From Gigaspora rosea (lineage: Eukaryota > Glomeromycota > Glomeromycetes > Diversisporales > Gigasporaceae): a stretch of DNA of 64,000 nt. Made by a program: the position numbers and the translations under genes. Below the pieces are notes generated by a model. It was not told the DNA's origin. It saw only the letters and a list, made by a program, of their open reading frames with translations, and searched no databases. The DNA lies in contig QKWP01000031.1 in assembly GCA_003550325.1 (NCBI GenBank), forward strand, positions 571,769 to 635,768, written 5' to 3'. The first letter of the stretch is position 1, and each line of letters opens with the position of its first letter. Below are positions 11,601-22,469 of this stretch, piece by piece.

Positions 11601-12345
11601 AATCTTTAACTTGATTTTGGAAAAATTAGAACTAAATAATTCTACACATTTAATGCTCAAAATATTTTAGGTCGCTGCAGATGTTCCATCCATACTAATT
11701 AAACACTAATTAAACAATCGAATTTTTAAAATAACAAAAGCATACGATAGGGTTAGAATCGTGACTAAAGTTAGAGTTAATCTTATATTAAAATTTTACA
11801 GAGAATTTTTTTATATTAGTGCGCAGTAGGTAGTATAGAGATCGATTGTTAAAAAAGGTTGATTGGTGCGTTTGCAACGATCTTTCATGGTCTTACTGGG
11901 GTAGCTATACCTGAAAAGCTTTGCTTAATAGCCAAAATATTAATATGTATTAGCTTTAAATGTAGCATAAGATTCGAAATCTAAAATACTTTTTTTTGTT
12001 AGTGTGTAAAAAAGAAGGGTTTATAGTCAAGATTTTAGTTACTACTGCATTAGTTTTTTTTATTACCGGTAATATGCAAAAGTGTTGTAATTGTTAAATT
12101 CTTATATTGAATATATGCTATATATTACCATATAATTTATATATGTATGTTTTGAAATTTAATTGGTTAATTTAAGGTAGGATATTAATAGCCCCTGGTA
12201 TTAATTATATTCGTTCTTTTTTAAATGAATTCATTAATGATTAAGACTTGGGACATAGTTGGGACACTTCGGATACTGTGAATTGTGACGTTGGGGCATA
12301 GCAAAAAAAGGCTGGGACAGTGAAAATGTACAACACTGCCCCTAA

Positions 12346-12754
12346 GGCCACGCAAAGTTGATATTTCGTTTTGCATTACCCGCCGTTTTTTTTAGATCCC
12401 AATTGTGCCAATTGTTCGATTTTTGACATCTATTTTTTCTCACAACGTTAATAATTGAATGAATTCTAAGTGTGACAAAAAATTTATTCCAATAATTATT
12501 TTCATCCGGTGTCACCCGATGGAGACCTTAATTTCCCGTAATCGTCCGATAGGACTGACAGGAAAAATATGACTGCCGGTCCAATTTTTTGATTGTTTGT
12601 TGTGCAAAATGAAAAATTAGCCATGTATAACCTTAAATGTGAACATTATTTAAATTTAAATAAATAAATAACTAAATAATAAAAAAAATCCGCCCGTCCG
12701 TCCCGAATTTTGAAATCCATGTAATACAAAACGAAAAATCAACTTTGCGTGGCC
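12346..12754. mobile_element. Harbinger-type (Tourist-like) MITE, 409 bp
   Basis: GGCCACGCAAAGTTGATATT and its inverse form the ends, with TAA on both sides (12343-12345, 12755-12757). A 3-bp TAA duplication and ends starting with GG fit PIF/Harbinger. Its first base and left TAA lie within the target duplication of the hAT-like element, so that element inserted at this MITE's edge. Related copies: 7458, 13110, 24980, 43625. Confidence 0.8.
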
Positions 12755-12884
12755 TAAGTGCATGACTTCCTTAAATGCATATTAATTTCTATCCCAAATA
12801 TACACTAAACCTCCATAAATGCATTTTTTATTATAATTCTCTAAATGCAAGCCTCAAAAGTTTGGTCCCTATTACTATTGTTCG

Positions 12885-13095
12885 GCGAAACTATTTTTGG
12901 TAAATGGCGAAAGTCGAAACTAATCCCGCGGCGAAAGTCGAAACTGTCGAAACTCTGAAGAAACGTCGAAACTCTGGTGAAATGTGAAACTTTGACGAAA
13001 CGTAGAAACTTTGGCGAAACGTCAAAACTCTAGCGAAACGTTGAAACTATGGCGAAATGTCGAAACTCTGACGAAACCCGGCGAAGTTAAAATCC
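12885..13095. repeat. Tandem repeat of a 19-bp CGAAACTCTGG unit
   Basis: Degenerate copies of GCGAAACGTCGAAACTCTG (about ten) fill the space between two Harbinger-type MITEs. The CGAAAC core recurs in other arrays of the window (43985, 42040). Confidence 0.75.
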
Positions 13096-13109
13096 CTGGA
13101 GAAATTTAA

Positions 13110-13454
13110 GGCCACGCAAAGTTAATTTTTCGTTTTGCATAACCATCCGATCAAATTTTCAAAAAGTAAATCATTTTTTTTTAATTTCAATTGTGCCAAT
13201 TATTCCGTTCTTGCTATTTAATTTTTTTCTCCGACGTTGCCCGATGAAGACATTAATTTTCCGGAATCACCTGATAGATCCGAATAAAAAAGCCAAAATT
13301 TTCTGATTCCATGTTATGCAAGCCGAAAAATTAACTTTGCTTGGCCTTAGATGTGAACATGAGCACATTAATATACAGTAGATAAAAAAAAATCCGACCC
13401 GCCGACTGAAATTTTGGACCATGATGCAAAACGAAAAATTAAATTTGCGTGACC
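13110..13454. mobile_element. Harbinger-type MITE, second copy, 345 bp
   Basis: GGCCACGCAAAGTTAATTTT faces AAATTTGCGTGACC, with TAA on both sides (13107-13109, 13455-13457). More diverged and shorter inside than the copy at 12346. Confidence 0.75.
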
Positions 13455-13636
13455 TAAACAAAGCGAAGATCAAATCCTCTAAGATTTTGAAAGACTGAGC
13501 CATGTTGGTGAATCAAAATATTTTGTGTGTGGCTATTAAGCTCAGCATGTGGCTTATAGATAAAGCAATAGCTTTTCATTTATATTTGAATTATAGTTAA
13601 ATTTATTAAAATATTAAATATTTGAGAATGTTAATA

Positions 13637-13920
13637 GCTTGTTTGTCTATTTATAATTTCTGTAATGGCTTTTTAAAAATTAAATATTCAAACCGGGTCA
13701 AACCAATAAACATCACAAGCATTAAACATAATAGTTAATGGCTTATTTGCCTATATATAATTGTTGTGATTGGCTTTTTAAAAACTAAATATACAAGCCA
13801 GGTCAAGCCGATAAACATCTTCAGGGTGCTAATGGCATATTTACCTCTTTATAATTACTGTAATCGGTTTTTTAAATACTAAATATACGTACAAAAAATC
13901 AATAAACATCTTCGGCATTA
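13637..13920. repeat. Three imperfect tandem copies (about 100 bp) upstream of beta-propeller copy 2
   Basis: Units begin near 13637, 13741 and 13835 with GCTTATTTGCCTATATATAA-like sequence and end with AAACATCTTC-like sequence. They lie 0.1-0.4 kb before the gene and are absent upstream of copy 1, so they could affect its transcription. That is inference. Confidence 0.7.
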
Positions 13921-13972
13921 AAATATAAATAAAAAGCCTCGATAATCATTTATTGATTGGGCAAATATAGAA

Positions 13973-13980
13973 TATAAAAG
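13973..13980 (+). promoter_or_regulatory. TATA box of beta-propeller gene, copy 2
   Basis: TATAAAAG 64 bp before the ATG, followed by a pyrimidine-rich leader ending CACTACTCTTACC, nearly the same as at copy 1. Confidence 0.55.
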
Positions 13981-14043
13981 ATCAAAAATTTTAAATTTGA
14001 AATCTTCTTTTTTTTTCCTTGTCTTCTTTTCACTACTCTTACC

Positions 14044-15198
14044 ATGATGATGATGTTGATTCCCTGCTTGATTACATTAATATTTATTCATTCGATTGTG
14101 GCCGAGGTCACTATCACACCTTCTCCTGCGGACTTGCCTTCTAATCGATATTTTGTCGAAAATCAACTTCCTATTGCTGACCAAACACACGAACTGGTCA
14201 AAGTGAAAGATATCGTCCTTATTTCGCAATTGTCAAACAGTGTCTTGGTGAAAGTTCAAGTCGATAAATATGGAGTCGCTCAACAGGTTGCAGGCTTCCA
14301 AGTTGCAAATCCCAACTCTAATTTACATGGTTTGGGCCTCTCCACCAAGTACCCTGGCATGGTATGGCTCACATTAGAAGGGGATCACAAATTGGTGTTG
14401 ATTGATCCTATGACGGATTCGGTTACGGATGCTCCCAAGGTGATCAAGGAAATCGATGTACCCCCGAACGGCAAAGGTCCTCATTACATTGGTGAATATG
14501 AAGACAATCTCTGGGTCAGCCTCAAGGGAAGTGATGAAGTGTTGCGCATCAACTATGAGAATCCCAACGATTTCAAACTTTATAAAGGTGAAAAAACTCC
14601 TATTTTTGTCGCCCAACACCCCATCAACAAGATGTTCTATTCTAGTCAAGATAAGGTCAGTAAAATCATGAAAATCAACCCTGCAAATAACCAAATCCTC
14701 CAATACAATGTCGACACCAGTAAAGGTACGACCCCCGTTGGCTTGATCAGTGGTCCTAAGGGTGTCTGGTTCGCTCTTCTTGGTAGTGATAAAGCTGGCA
14801 CAGGTACCTTTGGTTTCATCGATAAAGACGACAAGATTTTTTACCACAAACTCAAAACTCCCTTGGGCAAAGATGCCGCTTTGTTACATCTTGCATTTGA
14901 TGTAGCTTACGGAATCAATCACCAGATGTATCTCTTGTCCTCTTCGATTATCAACTCGAATGCTTTGGATATGATCATCAAGGTCACCTTTGATGAGCAA
15001 TGGACCACCATCAAGAATGAAGAAGTCATTATGATTCCTACTCAGCAATGCAAAGCCCATCGTCTTTTACCTACTGAATTCAATATCTTTGCCACTGAAC
15101 TCACTGCCTCCAAATTGTTAACCTTGTTTAGTCCTTTACGAAATGTTGGAATTTTCAAATTTTCAATAAGTAATAGTTATATCGGCGGTTGGGTATAA
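14044..15198 (+). CDS. Secreted beta-propeller protein, Vgb-like, copy 2, with transposon-derived C-terminus
   Basis: A 384-residue single-exon paralogue of the gene at 8738-9832, similar along its whole length. It has a signal peptide (MMMMLIPCL...IVAEV) and the same blade motifs (GPHYIGEYE, LWVSLKG, HPINKMFYSS, GPKGVWFALLG). The NQT sequon of copy 1 is DQT here. Copy 1 ends TLFSP followed by TAA. In copy 2 the stop is lost because a 435-bp insertion begins right after the proline codon, and translation runs 20 residues into it (LRNVG...GGWV) before TAA. The tail ends in hydrophobic and Gly residues and has no counterpart in the paralogue. Whether it is tolerated is unknown; the rest of the frame is intact. 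Confidence 0.8.
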   Translation: MMMMLIPCLITLIFIHSIVAEVTITPSPADLPSNRYFVENQLPIADQTHELVKVKDIVLISQLSNSVLVKVQVDKYGVAQQVAGFQVANPNSNLHGLGLSTKYPGMVWLTLEGDHKLVLIDPMTDSVTDAPKVIKEIDVPPNGKGPHYIGEYEDNLWVSLKGSDEVLRINYENPNDFKLYKGEKTPIFVAQHPINKMFYSSQDKVSKIMKINPANNQILQYNVDTSKGTTPVGLISGPKGVWFALLGSDKAGTGTFGFIDKDDKIFYHKLKTPLGKDAALLHLAFDVAYGINHQMYLLSSSIINSNALDMIIKVTFDEQWTTIKNEEVIMIPTQQCKAHRLLPTEFNIFATELTASKLLTLFSPLRNVGIFKFSISNSYIGGWV

Positions 15199-15569
15199 GC
15201 GGAGATAAAATTTCCGCTTATACTGATTTATGCCCTGCGATCTTGATATAGTGACCAGTGTATAATTAGCATTAAAAAGCACATTATTGACACTAAATTA
15301 ATTATTTTAATACTTTATTACAAAATTACTTCATTATCAGAACTAATTTTTAAACCTCCTTTATTTGTACTAAATAATTGCAACCATATTACCAATATTA
15401 GCATTTTATTATTACAATAATTGGTAATTATATTTATAAAAATTAAATTATAATAATAAAATACTAAAAAAAACTATTTTGGCAAAAAATTTTGTATTTA
15501 ATAGTACATTATCAGCGCTATTAAGTGGCTTATTTTTTTAGCAAATCAAAATTTAGCACTTTTTTGTAA
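15135..15569. mobile_element. 435-bp insertion in the 3' end of beta-propeller copy 2
   Basis: Defined by comparison with the paralogue. AGTCC is duplicated at 15130-15134 and 15570-15574, and the ends TTTACGAAA / TTTTTTGTAA are weakly inverted. It is AT-rich and non-coding apart from the captured 20-residue tail. A hairpin ATAAGCGGA...TTCCGCTTAT lies at about 15195-15223. A 5-bp duplication with very short ends does not point clearly to one superfamily. Confidence 0.7.
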
Positions 15570-16399
15570 AGTCCATAATGCTTTTTTTTTATTTTATTTT
15601 GTCAGAGTAGTTCATGTAGTACTTTCTCTTTCATTAGAATAATTCATTGTTTATAATATGTATCAAATAAAGATGATGCCATGCTCGCCAGTCTCAAAAT
15701 TGTGTTTTTTTTTTGGTTTTTGAATAAAAATTGTTCAAAAACAATGATTCTGAGTTTAACGATAATAAATGAGCACCAGTTTGTATTGAATATAACAAAA
15801 ATTTGAGAGATTGTAGATTTAAGAGTGATTTTCAAAAAGGATAATCTGATTAATCATGGATTAACCGGTGTATTTCTCAAACCTTAGATTTTGCAGTGCA
15901 AGTGGGATAAAGGTAGAATATTTTGTACTAGGAATTTGTATGATGATTAATCTTTGGTTTAATGATCAATGACGCTATGGGACGTCAAAATTCAACTTGT
16001 TACCTCCTTCTATATTGGGATGACTACAGTATTATAAAATGGTAGCGAGATACACCTTTACTAATACTCTGGCAATTCATATGAATTATGTAATATAAAC
16101 ATAAGCTAGTTGTCTTGGGAGGCGAAAAAAAGTAATAATGGTCGTTGTATGAAATTTATACTTTTAAATATAATAAAATAAGGATAATATTTAAACGTTG
16201 GCGCAAATAAACTTTTAAAAATTTAATAAATAATACATTTATTAAATACTAACAACACGATATGTAGCAAAAGTGTTAAAAAAATAATAATGGTCTTTTT
16301 AAGTTGAATTATGAAAATTTATCCTTTCAAATATGATAATATTTAAACGTTGATGCGAATGTTTGTCTAGTAAATAAAATTTTCAAGATTAGTTTCTTT

Positions 16400-17158
16400 A
16401 AGATGGAAATAACCCAATTATCTTTAAGTCCTGATAATGAATATTTATTGGTAAATCTTATGATAATTTTCATAATTTATATTTTAGAAGAAAAAAAAGA
16501 TCTCAAAAAATTATATAAAGCAATCTATATCCATTATTCAGAAAATTAAGGTAAAAGATTATACAATGAATTGACATTTTTTTTGTCATCACTGATCCAT
16601 CTACAATATTCAAGAAATGATCGACTGTAATTATCAGTTTTTTGTTGGCAGCACGACATTATTTTTGAAAAAACATTGTATTCCTGGGCATTGATCAAAT
16701 GTTTTTATGGTATTTTATATGGCTACAAGAAATAATGATTATTGGAGTGGAGAATATAACAGAGCTTAGATACGAAGATATTAGTCAAACATATGATGAT
16801 GATATGTTTAGATTAATTAAAAAGTGATTATAGTCTTCATGATTTCAACAATTTTTATGATTTTTTATGATTTTATTGTTTTATAATTTATTATTATTAT
16901 TTGATTTAGAAATCGCATGTTAAAAATTCAAGTGAAGATTATTTGCTCTATACATTTTTGTATAAAATTCTAAAAAATCAGAACTTATCATTATAAAAAT
17001 CATAGAAGTTATACTAACAGGATTACAATTACAATTATCCTAACTTTATTAATTAATAGCTTAAATGACTCAAATTTCATAACTGATGCACAATCCAAAC
17101 ACGTTACACTGCACAGTACTATGGAATTAATGTTAAGATTTGATATCATAAAAAAAAA
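16400..17158. other. AT-rich gene-free stretch before the hAT remnant
   Basis: No supported gene. It could hold decayed N-terminal sequence of the hAT transposase that follows, but nothing recognisable was found. Confidence 0.35.
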
Positions 17159-17159
17159 A

Positions 17160-17692
17160 CAAAAATTAGAAAGTCGTGGTGGATCTAAAGAGCGATCCTG
17201 GGTTTGGTAGCAATTTGGCTCAGCTGTAGTAACTAATAAAGATGGTGAAGAAATCCACTATGATGAATGTCAGTTGATGAAAAATAATTAACGATGCACT
17301 CAAAGAATCAAAATTGTAGAGATTAACCTCGAATATGATTCATCATCTTTTTTCATTACATAGCATTACGGTAATGTTTCGCAAGATTATTTTATTATAT
17401 TATTGTTATTTTATTCAACATTTTTTTTAATTTATTTTTATCGTTATTAGGATATTAATCATTGTGGTCATTACAGAAACAGCATTTTCTAATCTTAAGA
17501 GAAATGGCGCGAAAATTTCTTCCAATCCCTGCAACAAGCATACAAGCGAACTTAATTTCAGATGCAGAGAATGTTATGAGTTTGAAAAGAACTTTATTAA
17601 ATCCAAAGTTATTTGACAGGACGATATTTTTAAATCATAAGATGAAAGGATTGATTTTATTATTCCTGATATTTAGAATAAATTTAGAATAA
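17160..17692 (+). pseudogene. hAT transposase remnant (BED zinc-finger-like start and C-terminal dimerisation domain)
   Basis: At 17180-17310 the plus strand encodes a BED-finger-like peptide (RSWVW, then GEEIHYDECQL, then RCTQRIK), interrupted by stops. At 17462-17650 an open frame carries the hAT C-terminal dimerisation signature: ILREMARKFLPIPATS, then DAENVMSLKRTLL. The catalytic middle between the two is missing, so this is an internally deleted copy rather than a source of transposase. The usual FSxAG motif appears as LISDAEN. It lies outside the right arm of the inverted duplication. The assignment of the C-terminal part is fairly sure, that of the N-terminal part less so. Confidence 0.7.
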
Positions 17693-20600
17693 ATTTCGAT
17701 ATGTAGACTTTAATAAATAAAAGCAGCACATGCAACTTATATAATAACATTAAGCAATTAAATATGTAGTACAGTATAAATTTAATATTATGCTAAATTT
17801 TATTTATGTGATGTAATACATTTTAATATTTTAAAAAACTCGGCAACATTTGAACATAGTCAAAATTTTCGCCGATGCTTGAAACTCTAAAGTTTGTGAT
17901 TGAACAATTATTGAAATTCATCGATTCCAATCTCTAATTTTTAACTCACGAGAAAAATATTACATATTTAATAAAATTAGCGTTCCTTTGCCTATCAGAA
18001 TATGAATATACTCACCTTTGTAAATAGTAATTTAACTTTTAAAAAACTCAAAAATAATTCGAATCGATTAAAATTTGTACAATTTGAGTTTAATTCGCGA
18101 ATCACAAATTTTATTACGAGTCCACCAGAAATCGCAATTAAATAAATTGTTCAATATTATATTGCTTTAATAAATTAATATATATTTATTTTTTTTAAAT
18201 TGGTAGTATTCTGACTAATGCAAATTTCAACAGGTAGTTACTATCAATTTAATGTAATAAATTTTAATGAAACTCTTTTATGCAATCTTGATGTGGCATC
18301 GAATAAGATCAATTTTATTGATCCGCCAAAATATGTACTCCAAATCTTTGTAGTGCATATTAAGCTTCAGCTGATTTGCGTTGTTCTATTGTTCATTACG
18401 AAATTTTATATTTTTATATTTTGTATTATTTTATATTTCAAAAATAACTTTCATACTTTTTTTACGTTTAAAAATCAAAAAAGACATTGCAGAATAGTGA
18501 ATAATTAATTTCAACACATCAAATATATTTTTCATATGATTTTTTTTTTTTTTAATATAGTATGTTGAAATTCCAAATATACTAATATGTCAAAACTTAG
18601 TTTCGTCAATGACGAAGTTGTTAAACAGATAAGATTAATAAAAGAAGTTAAACTAACGTGGTGGAACAAGAAAGTTGGAAATTGTTAATATAATGAAATA
18701 AATAAATTAAAAAGAAAAATATATGGAAATAGTTATTAAAGTAGCCAACATAATGAAGATGTAATAAACAGATGGTGTGATTATTCAATAATCCGGAAAA
18801 CAATTGTCTGAAATCATTTGAGAAAGGCAATTTTTAAAATAGTATACCGAATTAGCATGACAAACTAAAAAAAAAACTGGAAAAAAAGTTAATAAAAATA
18901 AAACTTAAAATCAATATTTTATACTTATAAAAATTAATTTCAAATATTATATTTAAATTAATCAGTAATATTAGATATAAAATAGTATTTTCACTGACAG
19001 TATAGCTAAAATGGATTTAATCATTTTAATTTATTTAAATTGCGAGAATATAGATCATTTATTGATGTAAGGTTTTATTCGAGTTCGTTAATATCATGAA
19101 TATTACATTACTGTACAATAACTTTGTTAATGGTTCAAGTTCAAATTCATAATTATTTGCATTGAATTAAAAAAAAGAAAACATTGAAAAAAATTGTAAA
19201 AGTGTGAAATAAACTAAATGCAATTAACAATCATAATAGACTTTCACATAATTATATGCATAAGGGTTTAAACTTATACATGAATGTAAACTAGAAATTC
19301 AATAAATATATTTATACCACTCAGTTCTCTTAATTTGGGTCTGATCTCTATTTTAATATAGTTATTATTATTATAGATATAAAAAATGTAAATAGCAAAT
19401 TTCTTAATCAAACTTGTTAAAACAACTTAAGAAAATGTTACCGTAATTTAAAATTTCTCGACAAGCTGAACAAATTTTAATTTTCAATAATATTCATAAT
19501 TCATATAACAAATGTTTAAAAAAAAAATATATGCAATAATCGCTATTAGCATGATTATTTAACCTAGGTAAATTAATTTCTATAAAAACTCATAAAATCG
19601 AATACTTATTATTGTAGAAATTTTCTATATTTTGTTGAAGGAAAGTTATTTTAAAAAACACCTTAAATTTTCTATTTTCAAATCATTTAAAAAATTAAAT
19701 GATAGTGATCAATCAATTTAATAATTCTTAACTACTAGTCTTTATGAATTAACTGTTCAGAACATTTAAAGATTTTTAATAGAAATATTCTAAATTTAAT
19801 GTAGTGATAACAGCATCAGGATCAGATTTTGTAGCAAGAACCTAGAAATTAAATATTTGTTAATACAATTCATAAGTATCAGATGTGAATAAAATAAAAT
19901 ATCAGATATCCTAGCCATGGCAGAAAAATTGCTGATGCCAGTTTTTTTATAACACATTAAGCTTAAGAAAATGACACATTAAAAAGGCTAGGGAATATAT
20001 TCATCATTTAATTTAATCTTAATTAAAATTATTTCTTCTGAAGTGATCAAAATTTACCCAGCAATTTTTAAAATTTTGCAAATGCTAGGATATCGATAAT
20101 AATGTAATTACCGTCGGTACCTTTGCAATTTGAATGGCAGTTTTGATTTCTCTACCATTCAATTATCATTGTTTAAATTTATCAATATTAGCATAACTTT
20201 CATCTTTACCATCGGCACAATCCAAGAAAGTATGCTACATGCTAATTTGTCATAGTTGTCATTTTTAAGATTATACTAATCCTCAATATTAAAACTATAC
20301 TATATATAAAAATTGAAATAATCTAATTAATTACACAAACTGAAGTACAGCTCACAGAATAAACAGCCTTATTGAAACTTTCAATTATATATTGGATAAA
20401 GCTACTGTAAATAAAGATTCAAAACTTTTTTAATTAGACAAAAATAATTATAATAATCATACATGCCACGATTGGAAAAAATTTTGATGATATTCTAATA
20501 ATCTTAGAAAAATTTCCACCATAGCATTTTGATTTACATTATTTTTATTTCTTTGTTCCAAGAAAATATCAACTATATGATAATATATAAATTCAAAATT

Positions 20601-21240
20601 TACTTTTTTAATATGATGAAAAGGTAGCACTATACAAACTTTCATCAATGAGAATGACAATTCAAGAATTTCACTTTATTTATCTTCTAACTCTTTAAAT
20701 ATTACATCTAATTCAACAACACTGACAGCATACTGACAATGCAAATATTCAGAGATAGTTTCAGTGGTTGATATTTACTAACTAAATCAATTTATTAAAT
20801 TAATTTATTGAATGAAGCCTTTAATACAGTAATAAGTTTGAGCAATTGTATATATAGTAATTTAGTAAAAAGTAAGTATACCTCCAGGAGACCCATGTAA
20901 TAAGAAAGTGCAACCAATACCTTATTAATAATCAAATCTATTCCTCCAGAAAGTTCATTTTACCAAACTTATAATAGATCTTTTTTATTGATATCCATTA
21001 TTAAATTATCAAATGCATCATCATCAAATTTAAATTCTTTAAAAAAATAAAGAATTTTATATAAATTAGCTGTAATACTTCAAGTATCAGTAAGTTTTTT
21101 TTTGGTTTCAAAGTGCCTGCTTTGTGGCATAGGATTTATTCAGTTTACATATCATAAATTAAACATGGATGAGAGTACAACTAGCCATACGACCACATTT
21201 GATATAAGTAAGTTTAAAGAAACTTACTATCCACTTGATC

Positions 21241-21392
21241 CAGTGTTTCGGCCTAAACCTCCCCCCAAAGTCCGAAATGTTTCGCCCAGAGGAATTTTAG
21301 TTTTGCCCTATAAGTCCGAAACCCTCCGAAACTAGTTTCGCCCAATTTGATCTGCAAATGATCTGCAAAATCAGGTTTAGGCCGAAACACTG
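21241..21392. mobile_element. hAT-type MITE, 152 bp, with paralogous empty site
   Basis: CAGTGTTTCGGCCTAAACCT and its exact inverse form the ends. ACTTGATC is duplicated at 21233-21240 and 21393-21400. The other copy of the segmental duplication has a single CTACTTGATCAATATAAAAT near 52350 and no element, which proves the insertion. The interior contains CCGAAACTAGTTTCG, shared with degenerate relatives at about 59219-59335 and 44790. Confidence 0.93.
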
Positions 21393-22469
21393 ACTTGATC
21401 AATATAAAATTGACACCATTTTTTAGTCATAAAACTTGAAACAAAAGAATTTAGGTAAGCGCAAGTAAAACTGCTCTTCTTTAAATTTCTTTTTGGAGAA
21501 TTATTAATGGTTTAGGAAAGGTTTTATTAAAATTATTAAATTATTATAGTATATATGATTATATTCTGCTAAGCCCATATCATAATTTGTATTCATTAGA
21601 CAAAAAGTTTGTGCAAATAATGAGAACCATTCAAAAATTTTACCACATTTTATTTATTGTGCATTCATTTAGTAAAGGAACTACAGAAAGTTTATCAACA
21701 TTTAATGAACTAAAAATTATTAACATACCAGGTTTTGTAAAATTTTAAAATTTTATAACCATCTAATAAAAAAAAGTGCATATGAGTTATATGGAATATA
21801 TAGATAGCATTAGAATACACTAATAAAAAAAAAAATCAAATTTGCTCGAATTAATAATTTCATTAGTAATTATAAAATACGATATGCCATAATAAGTTTT
21901 ATATTCACATCTTGTAACTTGAGCAGCACAAAATTTTCAGTGTGATTGTGCATAAACTTGAGTATCTAAATAATAAAGAAATGTAAAGTATTTTAGTATA
22001 ACATAATATTATTTAGTTATCATATAAAAATTACCAAATTACTTCTTAGTCAATTTATTATTTTGTTTTAATAACAAATTATATTCTTTTCTAACCATTT
22101 GAGTAAATTTTTAATGAAGAATGAATTTGATTTCCTGAAAAAACAGCAATATTAGGTACTTGGCCTAATAATTCTTTGTTCATTTTTTGAGGTTTTGTTC
22201 ACACAATTTCTTAATTGCGAAAGAATTATAAATAATTCATGAGTGGAAGTCTGAATTAAAAAAAACCTTAATGAATAAAACTGAATTAAGATCAAATATA
22301 ATCTTACATATATTTTTACTACCTTTGGGTTTGCTTCAACTCTCACATATTCTTGTAAGATAACTAACAAGTTTCTATTAATTATCTTTATATAAATTGC
22401 ATCACCATTTTCTTCAGTTGTAAAAGGCTCATTCTCTTCAGCTAAAGATAATACTGGTTGTGGAACTGA

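Larger units (their letters stand above)
10369..12338. mobile_element. hAT-like element of 1.97 kb without transposase
   Basis: Ends are CAATGTTGTACAT and, in inverse, CAGTGTTGTACAT. They are flanked by a perfect 8-bp duplication CCCCTAAG (10361-10368 and 12339-12346). GGGACA motifs cluster near both ends. No frame longer than 66 codons is present, so it is non-autonomous or fully decayed. It contains a 175-bp TA-flanked MITE (10844-11018), a duplicated stretch of about 60 bp (10651-10755) and an alternating purine-pyrimidine tract (about 11515-11600). Confidence 0.85.
13960..16400. repeat. Right arm of the large inverted duplication
   Basis: The inverse counterpart of 6660-9945. The gene-distal part, 15655-16240, matches 6690-7457 in inverse. 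The 435-bp insertion at 15135-15569 is unique to this arm. A segment near 16120-16215 is tandemly repeated at 16270-16360. Confidence 0.8.

Noticed and set aside
14374-14847. 157-codon minus-strand frame inside beta-propeller copy 2
   Set aside because: Shadow frame; it corresponds to the shadow in copy 1.
16405-16500. WD40-like peptide ITQLSLSPDNEYLLVNL before a GT...AG-like stretch
   Set aside because: A single short match without following repeats; possible chance similarity.
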